Source: Varroa destructor
Taxonomy: Eukaryota; Arthropoda; Arachnida; Mesostigmata; Varroidae
NCBI RefSeq assembly: GCF_002443255.2
Contig: NW_019211455.1
Coordinates: 14,179,080 to 14,243,079 of the forward strand
Direction: 5' to 3'
DNA: 64,000 nucleotides
The position numbers and the translations under genes are program-made. The stretch's first letter is position 1; the number at the start of each line of letters is the position of its first letter. Below, one piece after another: positions 1-15,700 of this stretch. Below the pieces are notes generated by a model. That model searched no databases, was not told the origin of the DNA, and was given only the letters and a program-made list of their open reading frames with translations.

Positions 1-1800
1 ATGATAACGGAGGCCTGTTTTTGTCATTCGTTAGATATTCCATACTCAACTGCAATGGAAGATCGAGCATTGTCAGCTTGTTCATTAAACTCTTTAAATG
101 GAGAAGTGTCTGTTTTAGTATGCGGATATGCTGTGGAAAAGCAGCATTGGAAACGACATAATATTCTTAATGTCGTTTGACTCGGTAGGGGTTACCTCTA
201 CTCGCTATCACTTGCCCACAGTATCTACAAATTGAGTATATGTTGTTTATTTGGCGAGTGCTGATGAATGAAGTACTTTTGAATCGAGCGATTAACTTCT
301 GTCCCTTCGGACAAGATGGCGGTAGAATGCTATCATACAGTGCATTAACTCTGTCTGCTTGAAAACTCGACAAACCGTGATGCCTTGATTACCGTTTAGT
401 CCCATAGGTCATTCGTCCGAGATTATATAAGAAACAAACTATGATTGAGCCTACTCCGACACCGATGGCAACAGGCGCGACCATCAGCCCCCACGTACGG
501 ACAAGATCTGCGCGACAATCAGTATTTTCTTTTACGTCCTCATACACATATACGTGGAGAAATTTTTACGCATACAACACTTGCTTACGATAATCTCAGC
601 CATGTTGGCTATCACCTACCTTCTGTCTCATTGTGGAGTAAGCTTGAAATGTGTTGGTCTTTTCAATGACTCCTGCCGCGCGTTTTTCGGTCGACGTCGA
701 TGTTGCCCGTGGGCTATGTTTAATGGGTTGACAGTTTGATTTATTTAAACATACGCAATGATTTGATTTTACTGCTGCTAACTAGTACTGTTGTTTACGT
801 AGTACACTCATAATGAATACCGTATTCCCTTGCCTCGATGCATATATATACATACATACATATATATATATAACATTATTATATAGACAAGTGATCACTT
901 TTTGTTATTGCTACTTCTTGGTTTCTTTTTTATTTTTGTTTGTCTGCTTGCCTGTGGTCAGACGATTGTACCAGTTGCTCTACGTAGTTAAAATTGCAAT
1001 TGTACTTTGCTTCAACGAACAGATCTTCCCGCCTTGTAACCTTGATGTAGGGAATAAATGGTCTCTTCACAAAACGATTTGTTACTCATGAGGCATTATA
1101 AAGTTATGACGTGATGGCATTGCTGATCTGTTATGGTTCGATTTCTGTCAAGACCGGACTCACGTGGTCAGCATTAAGAAACAAATCAATCAGCGAAGCA
1201 GGAGCTTCGTGTCCCGCCTGTCGTATCTTAGTCAAGCTTTGTACGTCCGTCCGACATCGCTTCCGAACGTGGCCGTCAGATCTCGACGTTCTGTACTGTT
1301 CCTTAGACGACAAATGAAACATCGGGCGCACTTTTATCCTATTGCCACCTCGACTTCTCAACAGCACCGAAACACCTTCGTATTAGCTCGTCTGTCCCAA
1401 GGCAAATGTTGGGGCTGACAGCAGCGCTTATTGGCAACGCCGAAAGCTGAAGGAAAAACAATAGAAACGCCACGTAGGGCTGTATTGCACACAACATAAT
1501 GGTTAACGACAAGTGATCAATGCACTTTATGGGCAGGCAGAAACAGCGGGCGCTAGAAGAAAATAAGCGGTATGGCACAAGCCATGTGATTGATGAACGG
1601 TCAGATACAGGGGTACAAGGTGGAACACCAGCCAGAAACACAGACGACAACGGTATTTTGTTGTTTTTGCTGCAGTCGTTGTTGTTGTTTGTTGCTGATT
1701 AGCAGCAGTTCACGATTAGCAGCACACTATCCACAATCACCTGAGTAGCTACTCATGTATTTCGTATCTAAAACATTTTTTCGAATCCTTTTCACTAGGT
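1..1800. other. Gene-free stretch, AT-balanced
   Basis: No coding region is supportable here. The open frames are short, lack recognisable domains and overlap one another on both strands, as chance ORFs do. A (TA)/(CATA) dinucleotide-tetranucleotide tract lies at 841-872. Beyond that I see no repeat, RNA gene or strong regulatory motif. Confidence 0.6.
841..872. repeat. (TA)n/(CATA)n microsatellite
   Basis: A compound simple repeat: TA units, then three CATA-like units, then TA units again. It is short and imperfect, as is common in animal non-coding DNA. Confidence 0.85.
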
Positions 1801-2460
1801 GGACTGTTCCGGGGGATCGCGTCGTTTTTCGCTTAAGCCTGACTCGGCTGTGATGGTTGAGCTCGTTCCGCTGCTGCTAGTGGTCCTGCTATTCATCGTG
1901 AGCAGGTCCTGCTATTATCTGATTGCCTTTATTCGTTCGTTCGTTGGTTCGTTACCACTGAATTTTGCCGCTTCTTTGGCTGTTTCCGCTAACCACGCTA
2001 CCTACCCTTTACGGCCTTTGCCAACATTCAAAGCATTGTTACCTGCCGGCCTGTCTCGCGTTGGAAGCTGTCCGTATATCGAGGTAGCTGGATGGCCAGC
2101 CAGTCAGTTTGCTGTCAGAAGAACCGGTTAGGAGACAGACGCTCGGAGCGAAAGGGCCCCTTAACGGGAGTGTCCCCACGAGGTAAAGGTCCCCAAGCCC
2201 CGGGACCACTGAGATATTACGACTCGCTGCGGGTGTCCTTCTACACTAGTCCCACGGGCAGGCCCCGTTGCTGTCGGCCATACCCCACCGTTATCCGTAC
2301 CGTCTAGCCTCTAGTTAAACGGAGAGGGGTATCAACGGTGTTATCAAGCGACGCCAGCGGCAGCTACAACGACAGGGGAGAGCTGGTACTGCTGCTACCG
2401 TTACCACTGCCGCGTCCACCAACAGCAGCAGCCTCTGCGCATTTTTTGATTTTTTACAGC

Positions 2461-2556
2461 TACTGCTGCTGCTGCTGCTCCTACTGCTGCTAATGGTTTC
2501 TAACGCCGAGCCTTTTCCCCCAGTCAACGCCGCCGCCGCCGCCGCTGCTGCCGCGA
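2461..2556. repeat. CTG and CCG triplet tracts
   Basis: (CTG)5 at 2463-2477 is followed by further CTG units, then a run of five or six CCG/CGC triplets at about 2528-2544 that grades into CTG. Read on the + strand the CCG part gives alanine codons. A second imperfect CTG/ATG/CTA triplet run lies at 2765-2830. Confidence 0.8.
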
Positions 2557-2764
2557 CCCTGCTGCCCGCTGCTGTAGCCCGTTTTCCCACTGGCGTTTGC
2601 TGCGCCTGTCGTGGAATGCTGGACGCTGACGGTGCTGTTGGGCATGATTTCCCCTCTGTGCTGTACGCTCCGCTGTTGCTGCCACTGCTGTTGATGGCGT
2701 CGCTAGTGAGGGCTGGTCATAGTGCTAGCGGTGGCGGCCATTGCGGCGGAAAGAGGCAGCGGCT

Positions 2765-2830
2765 AATGCTGCTGCTGCTGCTGATGCTGATGCTACTACT
2801 GCTGCTGCTACTCCTGCTTGATGCTGCTGC
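2765..2830. repeat. Imperfect CTG triplet run
   Basis: Consecutive CTG units interrupted by ATG, CTA and CTC triplets. Translated on the + strand it gives a leucine-rich stretch. It is probably slippage-generated low complexity rather than conserved coding sequence. Confidence 0.8.
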
Positions 2831-4903
2831 TGGTGTCGCGATTCAGGCATTCGGGCAGCCGATTATGAAGGGACGCGAGGGAGTCTCAGGGGGAGAGGGC
2901 CCCAACGCTTGACTCGACCAATCACAGGACTCGCAAACGACTGGTAGTCCCGTACGCCGGCTCCCCTGAATGGCGGCTTTTTGTGCTCCCTCCTCCTCTC
3001 CCTCGCCTATCTCAAACCCCTTGCCCCATGGACCCCCGATGACCAAACAAACGCACGAGTAACTATCAGATGGAGCGAGTGGCTTGATCTCTCTCGCCTG
3101 CTCACCCCAATCTCAAAGAACGCACAGCAGGGACGCACGGGAGAAACTATGTCGCCATCGAGAAACATCCCTTCAGCTGAGCTGTATTGCTACCTTCCCC
3201 GATGCCGACTGTGTAGGCCCATCAACTGGCTTATATGGCATCTGTGTACGGAGTGTGAAACGTACTGGCATCGCTCCTTTGTCCCTTATTTACTTGCTTG
3301 CCGAGCAACATTCGATAAGCTTGCGTGCTCGCAGTGTCATCGACTGAAAGACAGAAATATCAACCAGGCTGGTACTGATAGCAAAGGACCGCTCGATTTG
3401 TTGTAATAGCACTGGGATAATATCGAACCAGCAGTGGAGACAACCAGTAATCTTAAGGCTGTTACCCTTCCCTTAAGGCCTGAGTGGACGCAGTGGGCCA
3501 TTGGCTTTTTGGCAGCTAGATTCTTTTGTCCTCACTAACCATTCGCTAGTGAGCTTATTTGTCGTTAAAATCTACACAATTTCTACATTGGCTCTAACGT
3601 TGGAGGGACGCAAGGATAACGCGAAATGCTCACATAAATCTCTATGCGATTTTCGGTACATGCACACATACGCTCCGTATCTGGTACGCTCACCTTCGTA
3701 TATGTACAATAAATGTGGGCTAAACAATTTCTAAGAATGTAACACCTAGGGATTGCATCCAGACACGCAGCGACGCTGAGCGGAAGTTCAGGACAACAAG
3801 CAACAAAAGCAGGTGGCTCCGATGGAAAAGCAAGCGAACGACGCTCCGTCCTTAGAAAATGGGGCATGGGTTTGGGGAAACAAAGACAGAGGGAAAATGT
3901 GTACTGCTGGGTAGGCAGGGCCGAAGTTGAAACAGTAGGGAGCGAGTCGAACAAATCTGTGGTTCTGCAACGCTGTGCCCTTTTGATGCGCAGCCATTGT
4001 ACGTACGCACATATCTTCAGATCGCTGACCAGTAAGCAACCTTTTTCTTGAATAATAGCATTAGCATGTAGGGGGTAGTTGTAGCGCGATTAGTTCTCTG
4101 TATAGAGCAAAGTCCTGAAGACCGGACGACGGTGAACGGAAGAACAGGGGTGGTAGATACGACGTATAAATATTCAGCAGAAACACGATTAAGTAACGAT
4201 AGATGGCTTGTCGGAAAGTCTTCTTCTCCGAAAACAACGATTGCTCTTAGTTGTACGAAGGGTGATGTCTCCTTTTCGTCAGCTAACATCGGGAGTAACA
4301 TACGGAAAACACTGAGAAACAGTGAAATGTGTTGTCTACAGGATAAGCGCTACGTAGCGAGGCAAAACACGAGCAACATGCAGGATAACAAAGTGGAGCT
4401 GTTGAGGAGACAGTAGCTGGTCCTTCCTTCAAAGGCCTAACGATCCTCCAGAGGATTTTCGATCAACCACAGTTCTGGTGAACGGAAAAAGAGAGAGCGG
4501 CAAAGGCGTAAGAAGTATAGAGGTTACATACAGTTCCCTTACATCAGACAACTGTGAACGAGAAATATGTTACTCACAACGACGACGAAGCAGTGGAGTG
4601 GACTTCCCTGTTGACCAGATATCTCTAAATCTTCCTTTGTGGACTCGGTGACCACCACGTTATTAATGTAACCAGTGCGGTAGAATAGGACACAGGACAT
4701 ATGACTGAAGGCACGATATATCCCATTCGACTTTTGCCTACCCACTAGATATTTTCCACTGCCTTAAATACTCAGCGAGTGTATTACCACAATGTGTGTA
4801 CGCACAATGTGGACAGTTTACGAGTGAAGTCACAGACTGTAATATCTCTAACGCGATTGCCCAATTGCGACCATCTGTAGCCATCGGAACAGCGTGGAGG
4901 TGC

Positions 4904-4919
4904 GGGGGGGGGGGGGGGG
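4904..4919 (+). repeat. Poly-G run (16)
   Basis: Sixteen consecutive G bases. Such runs are prone to polymerase slippage and to length errors in assemblies. One run this long could join an intermolecular or stacked G-quadruplex but is not by itself a regulatory element. Confidence 0.9.
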
Positions 4920-5138
4920 ACCACCTTTAAGGCCGGGGCAAACGAAACGGAAATGGTGTGTGATCGAGTGACTGCCATGTGCAGAAGTTGCCGGTCAGAC
5001 GAGCAAAACTATCATGAACGGCTAGCGACGGGTGGCAGCCAGTAGCGGGTAGTGACTAGAGAATTTTATACGAAAGTCGGCGGTGCGTAGAATTAGCACG
5101 TTTGCTTTACTCAAACTTATGTAGGGACAGGTATCATA

Positions 5139-5155
5139 ATATATATATATATATA
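5139..5155. repeat. (AT)n microsatellite in a small hairpin
   Basis: About eight AT units. The tract is flanked by ACAGGT on the left and ACCTGT on the right, so it sits in the loop of a potential 6-bp hairpin. It may simply reflect self-complementary AT growth. Confidence 0.85.
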
Positions 5156-6045
5156 GACCTGTCGGCTTTTATCAGTAACACGAAAACCGTGCCTGGTTCT
5201 GGTTGACTAACCAGTGAGAAACATTCCTGATTTTTCTTGCAAGATTTAATTTTTGAGCGTAATTGTGTAATACAAATTTTAGAGAACCGTGTCGTTCGAA
5301 TTATTCCTTATTTATATTCTGTACACGAACTACAAGAAGGCCAGGGTTTTATTGAGGTCATTGTAAAAATTCATTTGTGAAAAAAAAATCGAACGTTTTA
5401 GATATAAGCAATAAAATGTTTACGTGTACACATATTAGTATACTGACTAAATAAAATTTAATGGTTAAATTGAAATCGAAAACCTAGCATCGGTGGCAAA
5501 TAAAAATCAAGTCTATTTAATATTTTCATTTAGACGGATGTTGTTAGAAAATACCAAATGATACAATAGACCAAAATGGAATTATCCGAAAAATATAGAA
5601 TTAGAACTATGTACTAATTCATGTTCAGTAAGAGAAAAAACCGGGTTTTATTGAGACAATTTATACTACAATTGAATAGAAGTTCGCGATCGTCAAAATC
5701 CCTAAAGCAAAGGAAGTAAAAAAACATCCCCCTGTACCTGTGCGCAAGCTGACTTCTAGGCAATGTTTTGTTGTACGCCCCTATGCCCCCCGCAGGTTGA
5801 ACGAAAAGTAAACACTTGCGTAACGGATAGTTCGGCTTGAGCTGACTGCAAATTTGCATGAACGGTACGCGTTCTTCGCCGCTCTAAATCGTAATACGGA
5901 CATAAGGGTTCTTGTTGTCCTTACGTCGAGCAATGTGCGCGACAGTAGCACGTCATTAATAGTAGAGCCTGCTAATTATGGGATTTGAGCGACATGCAGT
6001 AATGAACTCGAATTTCTTTGCGGGCAAAAACCTGTTTACGTGAGA

Positions 6046-6048
<3 letters not shown>

Positions 6049-6089
<41 letters not shown>
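6049..6089. repeat. (AT)20 microsatellite
   Basis: An uninterrupted alternating AT tract of about 41 bases. Pure AT tracts of this length are self-complementary and can extrude cruciforms. No gene is close enough to give it a role. Confidence 0.95.
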
Positions 6090-6091
<2 letters not shown>

Positions 6092-8352
6092 TCATAATGA
6101 TATACATACAGTGTGCAGTATTAAAAAATTGTTATAATTATCCAGCGTTTAGTCTCCCGACCGATTTCTTTCTCAAGCTAAGTAAGGGTTTCTTCGAGGT
6201 ACATGATACGTGCACGTTATATCATCATTATTAAAGGGTGCAATCAGCCACTACGAGGGACCCTTTATCTTGCTCATAGGGGGCACATGTGTGAAATGAT
6301 AGCTTCTAACAAGTTTCCTTATTCGCCTTTTGTAATCCCTGAAGGTCTTGCGTAGTTTCTGTCTGTAGGAAATTTTAGCACTCTACAGTAATGTAACTGA
6401 GAAAAAGCAAATCAGGTACTCCTGAATCGGCACCCCTGAATAGCCTCAGCGATCTGTCTTTTTGAAAAGCCAATGTAGACAAACCTTGCGTTTTCGGAAC
6501 ATTAGTCCATTTAGCAGTCTGAACAGAGTTCTTGTGAGACCATACGACATTTTAGGCTGGTTAGGTACCTCAGTCTAGAATGATCACACGATATCATATA
6601 GATACATATCTCCTACTTAATGGGTATCCAGGCAGCCCTCGGGCGAATATTACCACAGGCTGCTGATATAGCTAGACGAAGTTTTAGGCTAAAAATTGTT
6701 CTTAAAAGCATGACAAGTGTTGCAGATTTTATATTATGACCATTCTCTGTCCAGTGGAGACCTAGTGTTATCTGCCAGTCGGCTACCCCAGTAGAGCATA
6801 GCCCTAAAAAATTTCAATCTTAGCACCACAAGCATCACCTGAAAGATTCCACTGGTGGGATCTATAGGCTTCACCATCGCATCGTGGTGCACCTTGCGAA
6901 TGTTAACGAATGGCCATTTACTGAACTTGTGAAGGAATTTCCCACCAAAAATCGGTCTGGGATCGTTTTGCGATCGACAGCCGGCAACCGATTTTTGTCC
7001 CCAAAGATTGAGTCCGATCAGCGAAATGGGACGTGGGGAACTGTACACCCCACACGACGAATCGCGAGCCATCGTCATTCGAACTGCTGTCTGTTTTCAG
7101 TGAGTCCGTTCAGAGAGTTCTAATCGGATGCAACCCGGGCGGGCTACCCCGACTCTCCGATTGGCATTCAGCGGCTATCCGAACTCTTCATCCTATATTT
7201 TCACTCGGCCTTCGCGCAGTTACTCACCGCCCTCTTTCATTATCTACAACTAAAAACGTTCTGGCGGAAACGCACAGGGCGATAGAAATGACCCGCTGTT
7301 TGATTAGCGACTTTTTCTTAGTGAGAACCATTGTCTAACGATAGTTAACGCACAAACATTTTCTCTTCTACTCCGTTTTTATTGAAAAGGGCCAAACGAA
7401 AAAACAAGTTACATCGGAAGCTTGAGGATCTGAAGAGGGAGCCCGCTTGTGGTGCTTGCATGTTGCGCTTCGTTACCCCCAATCTATGCCCTTTGTGGGC
7501 GATGCCCGTGTACCTGATCTGCCAATGAGTGGCTGATTCGCCAGCTCAAAGAATGTCAGGCTCGAAATTTAGCGACTTTATAGTTCTACATTGCGACAGC
7601 TATTATTGGGAGAAAATCATTTTTCTGTCCCGAAAAATCTGTTGTCGATGCATTGACTGCGGCCTCGATGAAAGTGACAATGATGTGGCAATAAGGCGCG
7701 ATTCATTCGACGTCCATATGCCGATACCTACGAAGTGATCTCACATATAGACAGCATGTAGTATTCAGTCTCGATTATGAGAGCACACCACGGTTTGGAT
7801 GTGTTCGATGATGTGAATCATTGGTTGCCAAAACATAAGCATCGGGAAGGTTCAGTGCCGATAAAAAGGTCGCGCCTAGATGTAAACAATAGCGAAAACA
7901 TAGCATTTCGAAAATGAAGATCAGAGCTAGCGTTCGTAATGGTCATCTTGTAGACAATTTTAACTGTTACTACTACGGCGTTACCTGTGGCCATACTGTT
8001 TACACGGATCGAGCCATAAAACAGGACGCAGAATTACCCTGTACCACAGCAACGCACAAGGACAAAACTGCCGCCCTCAACGACCACATTAAGCTAATCG
8101 CTAGGTAGACGATAGGTTAAGCCGACACAGAAGGTTGTCCTGGCCGACTGGCTGCCCCAAGGTTCGACTAGCATAATGCCATATATTGCAATTAAATACG
8201 TTTAGAAATGCGGATTAAAGTAGTTTCGCTTAACTGGCGAATAAATGGCAACATTAAACCACATTAATCCAGTCAATCAAATACTATCAATTAGGGCAGT
8301 CAACAACATGACATCAACCAAATCATCAGCGTAGAAAACGTTATGTAATAAG

Positions 8353-8388
8353 TAGTATGTAAATATGTAATTAATAGTATGTAAATAT
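8353..8388 (+). repeat. 14-nt direct repeat, period 22
   Basis: The 14-mer TAGTATGTAAATAT occurs at 8353-8366 and again at 8375-8388. It lies directly before the giant TAC array, separated from it by a short GTGGTGCGGG segment. It may be a minor tandem duplication. Confidence 0.8.
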
Positions 8389-8400
8389 AAGTGGTGCGGG

Positions 8401-11000
<2,600 letters not shown>

Positions 11001-13440
11001 TATGCGCTATTGGATCTGCTGCTGTATGGTGTTTTTATAACCAACGAGGCCACGGAGAGAGGCAAAAGGGGAATCCCTTGGTGCCTGTAATGGCCTCGTT
11101 GCTTTCAGCTAATTTCGTGGAAAGCGAACGACGCCTACAAATTGCAGCAAATAATGTCACCATTAGTAAGAATTCCAGTGACCAGCGGTAGAACGAGTTG
11201 TCCGACGCAATATATGAGGCCAGAACGGGAGTCGGCTTGAAATCACCCGTAAACATGGGGGTGCCTTCTCAAGATGCCGACAATTACCGCTATTTACGAA
11301 TAAGAGAATTAGACCAGAGCTTTTAAATCGTTGGCGGGCTTTAAGACCAAGTTAAGTTACTTGAAATAGCATAGCAGCAATCGACGCACGGTCAGCCTTG
11401 GGTCGAAAAGTATGGTCGTTTTATTTAAACCGACACCTGTCATTTGTATGCGGCTGATCGCGCACGTATTAATGACACCGTCCGTATGTATTTGCGGCAT
11501 AATGGCTAGCACAACGCTGATTCAGGAGATCTTTCGCATGAGCATCTATCAATGAACGTTTTCAATTCATTCGCCCAGGTGTTGCCCGTGCCTGCCATAG
11601 GGATGATGAACTTCCGGTCGGCTGTGGGCTTTGTCTTGTTCCCGCTGTCTTCGCGGACTTTGTTCGCCTATGGTAGACGCTACGTTCATCAATACAAGAA
11701 CGGATAATTAGCCATCTGTAGGCTTACAGTAAAATGTCATGGCTTGTTGTTTCGGTCGAAAGGACCATATTCATTTACATATATATATATGTATATAGAT
11801 ATATATATATACACACATACATAGGGACGTACGTGGAGGCACGTATAGGCAGGATTGATATTTACTGCTTTTCAAAAATGTCGTCCGCTTAGACTGCTCT
11901 TTGTGATGCTATTCACCTGCTAGCTAATTAAATCTATTTTCAGACTCTGTGCAGTGGAAGAAAAATATTAATTAGTGCGGTGAATTCTGTAATCTAGAAT
12001 CTATTCATCGTGCTCATTCACCTCGTTCGATGATCAGACAAACGGACTACGTCTGGGGGTCGTACAGGGTCCTGAAAACCAAATTCATATAATATGCGAC
12101 TATATATATATAATAAACAGAGTAACCTAAATCTTAAAAGCTAATTAAACGTACATAAAGTAACGTAGAGTAACTTGCGTTTGGTAGAGCACTAACTTTC
12201 GGAGGCTATGGATCTCATTGGAGTGCTAGCTTCACCCTATATGCGTACCCTCTGTATATGTCTTGGCTAAAATCAGCCCCTGTACACTGTATTAGATCCA
12301 TGATTTACAGTTAGGTCTGGCGTAATATTGACTAAATAGAAATGTACGAAAGCTAGCTACGATTGATAGTGTCTCGTACATTCGACATCGTTAACCAATT
12401 CAAGCCCCAAAAGCCAACCATATTGACCCTCAAGTTGTATACTGAGCAAAAGAAAAACAATCATTCTAGCCCAAACCACATATACATTGTATTTGATGCA
12501 GATACTATTGCTGTGATATTCCTACGGTATTTGTTTTTTGTTTTTCCGTTTCACTTACATAGAACGTCTTAATCTCATGATACTTTTTTCTTGTAGCATA
12601 ACATATTGGCGCGTTCGTAAGGGTAGTCCGTTACAGGCTAAATAGTTTCTTCTTGGCGAAGCAATCGAGAATGGAGGTTCATTCCTATCGAAAATCATAC
12701 TGCCACCGTTTTCTTAGGTCTAGTGACATTATTAAATCACTGGAAATGTTTATTCGCATACAGTTAACATTGTTTTTATATTTTTCGAAAGACTGCACAA
12801 CCACACGCTCCACTGTGGGATGTGCATATAATTCCATGGCCAGCTAGGTTTAACAATAAAGGATTCATCCCCGTTTTTGGTTTATTGACATTATTAGTTG
12901 CCCAAAGCCGACTCGATCTATGTACGTCGGCGTAAACTGAAAAATAAATTACAAAATGTTAAGGACCAGGAGTTAGTAAGTTGCTTTGATATTGTTCGTT
13001 GTCCTTAGAACAAATCGGCTCGCTCGACACGGAGCTAAAAGCGGAAACCGATCGAGCTTCGGTTTTTTATTAAGAATGTTATTAATCGTCAGGCGCTAAA
13101 ACTAATCTTACTGCCTGACTATTTTTATTGCAGATGTTACAGATAGTTGTAGCAGACAACCGAATCCTTCGGGTTTTCAAAGAAAACGACATTATTTTTA
13201 GACTAAACCACGAAATAATAAAAAAAAAAAGTCAGCTATACACACCTGTACGAACAGTTTTTTTCCCATCTTTTTCCTTTATTTGTTGCTCCTGAATCTT
13301 TCATTCATTTGCAACTTCACCCGTAAAAGTCTCGTATACCAAACGTCGAACCTCTGTCTTCATCATCGTCCATTAAAGAATGTTTAATATCATAATACAA
13401 GAATGGTACAAAGTATCACGGACTACCGGCTCGCATAAGT
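11001..13440. other. Gene-free stretch, AT-rich
   Basis: I see no gene. A (TA)n-rich tract with interruptions occupies 11778-11812. At 12180-12240 the bases TGGTAGAGCA resemble a tRNA D-arm but no tRNA fold follows. A pyrimidine-rich run spans about 13255-13310 without a convincing acceptor and exon. Confidence 0.55.
11778..11812. repeat. Interrupted (TA)n tract
   Basis: TA units broken by GT and GA steps, ending in a short CA-type extension. Ordinary low-complexity DNA. Confidence 0.85.
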
Positions 13441-15700
13441 AGCAGTACTTAATCGACGAAATCTGCGAAGGACACCAGCGTGAAAGCACCCATTAGCATC
13501 ACTGTGTTGTTAGTGGTAGTAATAGCAGCAATATATGTTTCGAAACTTATCGGTTCTACGGGGCCGATACTATTCTGTTCTTTCGAAAAGGACAGCGCCC
13601 AGCGTCCTCTCGTGGCGCTAAATAGTCCCTCAGAAGCTTCTCTGTCCATCGGAGATCCCGGTGGTGTCTCCTTTTCGATGCATGCCCTAATCGGCGTTTA
13701 CCGCCTCTGCTAGCTGCCGCAGGTGCCGCTACCGACGACTTCGATGGTCATAAATCATAGACGGGTCGAGATAATACTTAGTTTACCCAGGCAGGAAGAA
13801 GTACGCGCAGGAAACCGTTACCTCTACAGCAGGGCCCAGCTGCTGCTAGCTGGCTAAGGCAGCTTCATGGCGGCTTGTTAGTCGTACGCCTCAGGGATAT
13901 CGGCTCGAATCGAGTAGTATACAGTAAAGCGCAGTCCATATAGAGCGTATACAAAGTGCTCCTACACGCACAGGGACGCACGATCACTTATACACGCACA
14001 TATATACCGTACGCGACTCAAGCTAGCTGCCGCCCAACCAGCCAGATGAGTGTAAACTGCATAACATTACAGGGAACTGCTTGAAGTTTTCGGGTATAGG
14101 TACCTAGATAGCGACCGATGGACCGACCCACCTATCTACCTACTTACCAACAAAGAGATCTATCTAACGACAACGAGTAAAGCAGGATGTGGCACTGTGC
14201 TGGTGCCTTCGCCGCTGCTGTTTTACCGTCGCATTGAACGAAAGATAACCATAAATTATAAATTGGCCACTAGCACCATCACCAGTTCTGCATCGGACTA
14301 AGTCAGTTCGGCTGGCAGCAGCTAGTCATTGAGCCGACCCTCTTCGCTGCTGGGGGGCTATTGGCGAAACCTATGCCACGACATCTACGTCGCGTAATAT
14401 TTCGAGTGGCTCCCTGCGGGTTTCTCTGGTCGTTCATGTCCCTGGCCGTCGAACAATCGCGCACGGCAACACCTTGCTACCGTGTGTAACTTGTCTAAAG
14501 GCAGAATGGGCAGACCAAATACTAACTATATAGCTAGCTAACCAGATCGTTGCTCACGAATGTCGATCGCTGAGAATGACCAGCTGTTGTGCTGTCTCAC
14601 AGAAAAGTTTCGTTTATTGGCGTCGTTGCTGCTGCTATTGCGTATGTTTATTTGTTTTTATCATCTATTATTACGGGTTTCTGAATCATTGTTTTTGTTG
14701 ACGCCATATTGGTGCCTGTACTTGGGCCTTGAACCTACTATGGTGACCATAGAATCGCACGTCCACGGGTAGGTGAAGGTGCGCTTTTGAAAAAACCAGA
14801 AAGTTTATGAGAGATAGATTGGCGAAGTACTTAATAATCCTCTTGTCTGGGGGGCAAAAGTTGGTTCGGCTTGAGATTTCAGAAAAACGAACTAATAGCC
14901 AACTGTGCTATAATTACTATTATTATCATCATCATTATCACAATTACAATTTTTATTATAATTATCGGAGAGATACCGGTAAAGAAAGCTTGGCAAAACG
15001 GAGCGTCAAATAAAAGGGACGCGAAATACCGATTATTAGAAAGAGGTAAAAGAAGATAGCATTTGCCGTCCCTCGTCCGCCAGTCGGATAATTATGCAAA
15101 GGTTTGATGATGTGGCTGCTGCTGCTCAAGGCCTGATGGTACTAATGGAGTTTGGCCTATGGCTTTCGTTACTACAGAACGTTGACGGTAAAGTGCAGTT
15201 TCCAAATATAACGGCCCAGTCAGATTACAGAGAGATGAGGGCGATCCAGACAACACTGATAGAGCTGAAAGAGTGATCCAGACATCGATCTTGAAATTCG
15301 TCTTGAAGTAGTTATTACTGCACGTATTACTACAATAATTCAGACATGCACGCGTGCCCACTACATAAGCAGGGTACGAGCTACGATTAGTAAAAGATCA
15401 AACAAACGAATAAACGACGACTGGATGCAAATGACCGATTGAAACAGAAATGTCATAAAGCACATGAAGTTTCACACGCGCACAAGCTAATATATTAATA
15501 ACAACTGATGCATCTGATATTTTGTTTTGGCTGCTGTTAAAAGAGAGAAGTATCATTATAATGCTTGCCTCAATTTATTTTTTCTGCCTCTTCAGATCCT
15601 ACAGTCGGTCACAAGAAGCCAAAGGCAGATGCTGCATAGAAAGGGGGGCAAAGGGAGGGACAAACTACAAACGGATTCTGCTATCCGTTGACCAGCAGCT
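13441..15700. other. Mixed stretch with small GC-rich patch, no gene
   Basis: 13.45-14.5 kb is moderately GC-rich, and the rest is AT-rich with an imperfect ATT/ATC triplet tract at about 14909-14965. On the - strand at 13602-13615 there is a weak match to the CTCF core with two departures. No domain-bearing ORF was found on either strand. Confidence 0.5.
14909..14965. repeat. Imperfect ATT/ATC triplet tract
   Basis: A run of ATT, ATC and related trinucleotides with substitutions. It reads as poly-Ile or Tyr/His-rich peptide depending on frame, which explains the low-complexity ORFs there. Confidence 0.75.

Larger units (their letters stand above)
1801..3420. other. GC-rich island with CTG/CCG triplets, no confirmed gene
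   Basis: GC-rich segment with many CTG, CAG and CCG triplets. A 139-codon ATG-started frame on the + strand (2493-2912) is mostly poly-Ala and poly-Leu, the direct read-out of the triplet tracts, so its length is not evidence of a gene. The composition would suit a promoter, 5' untranslated exon or enhancer, but no TATA box or clear initiator decides this. Confidence 0.4.
3421..8340. other. Gene-free stretch with AT microsatellites and a G run
   Basis: No supportable gene. Contents are a 16-base G run (4904-4919), two (AT)n tracts (5139-5155 and 6049-6089), and otherwise unique-looking AT-rich sequence with short chance ORFs. A TATA-like TATAAATA at 4165-4172 has no supporting initiator or downstream exon, so I do not call a promoter there. 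Confidence 0.55.

Noticed and set aside
2493..2912. 139-codon frame with poly-Ala and poly-Leu
   Set aside because: It is produced by CCG and CTG triplet tracts. The remainder shows no domain.
4165..4172. TATA-like TATAAATA
   Set aside because: It is AT-rich background with no initiator, donor or exon in position.
12180..12245. tRNA-like TGGTAGAGCA segment
   Set aside because: Only the D-arm resembles a tRNA. There is no anticodon stem, T-arm or acceptor stem.
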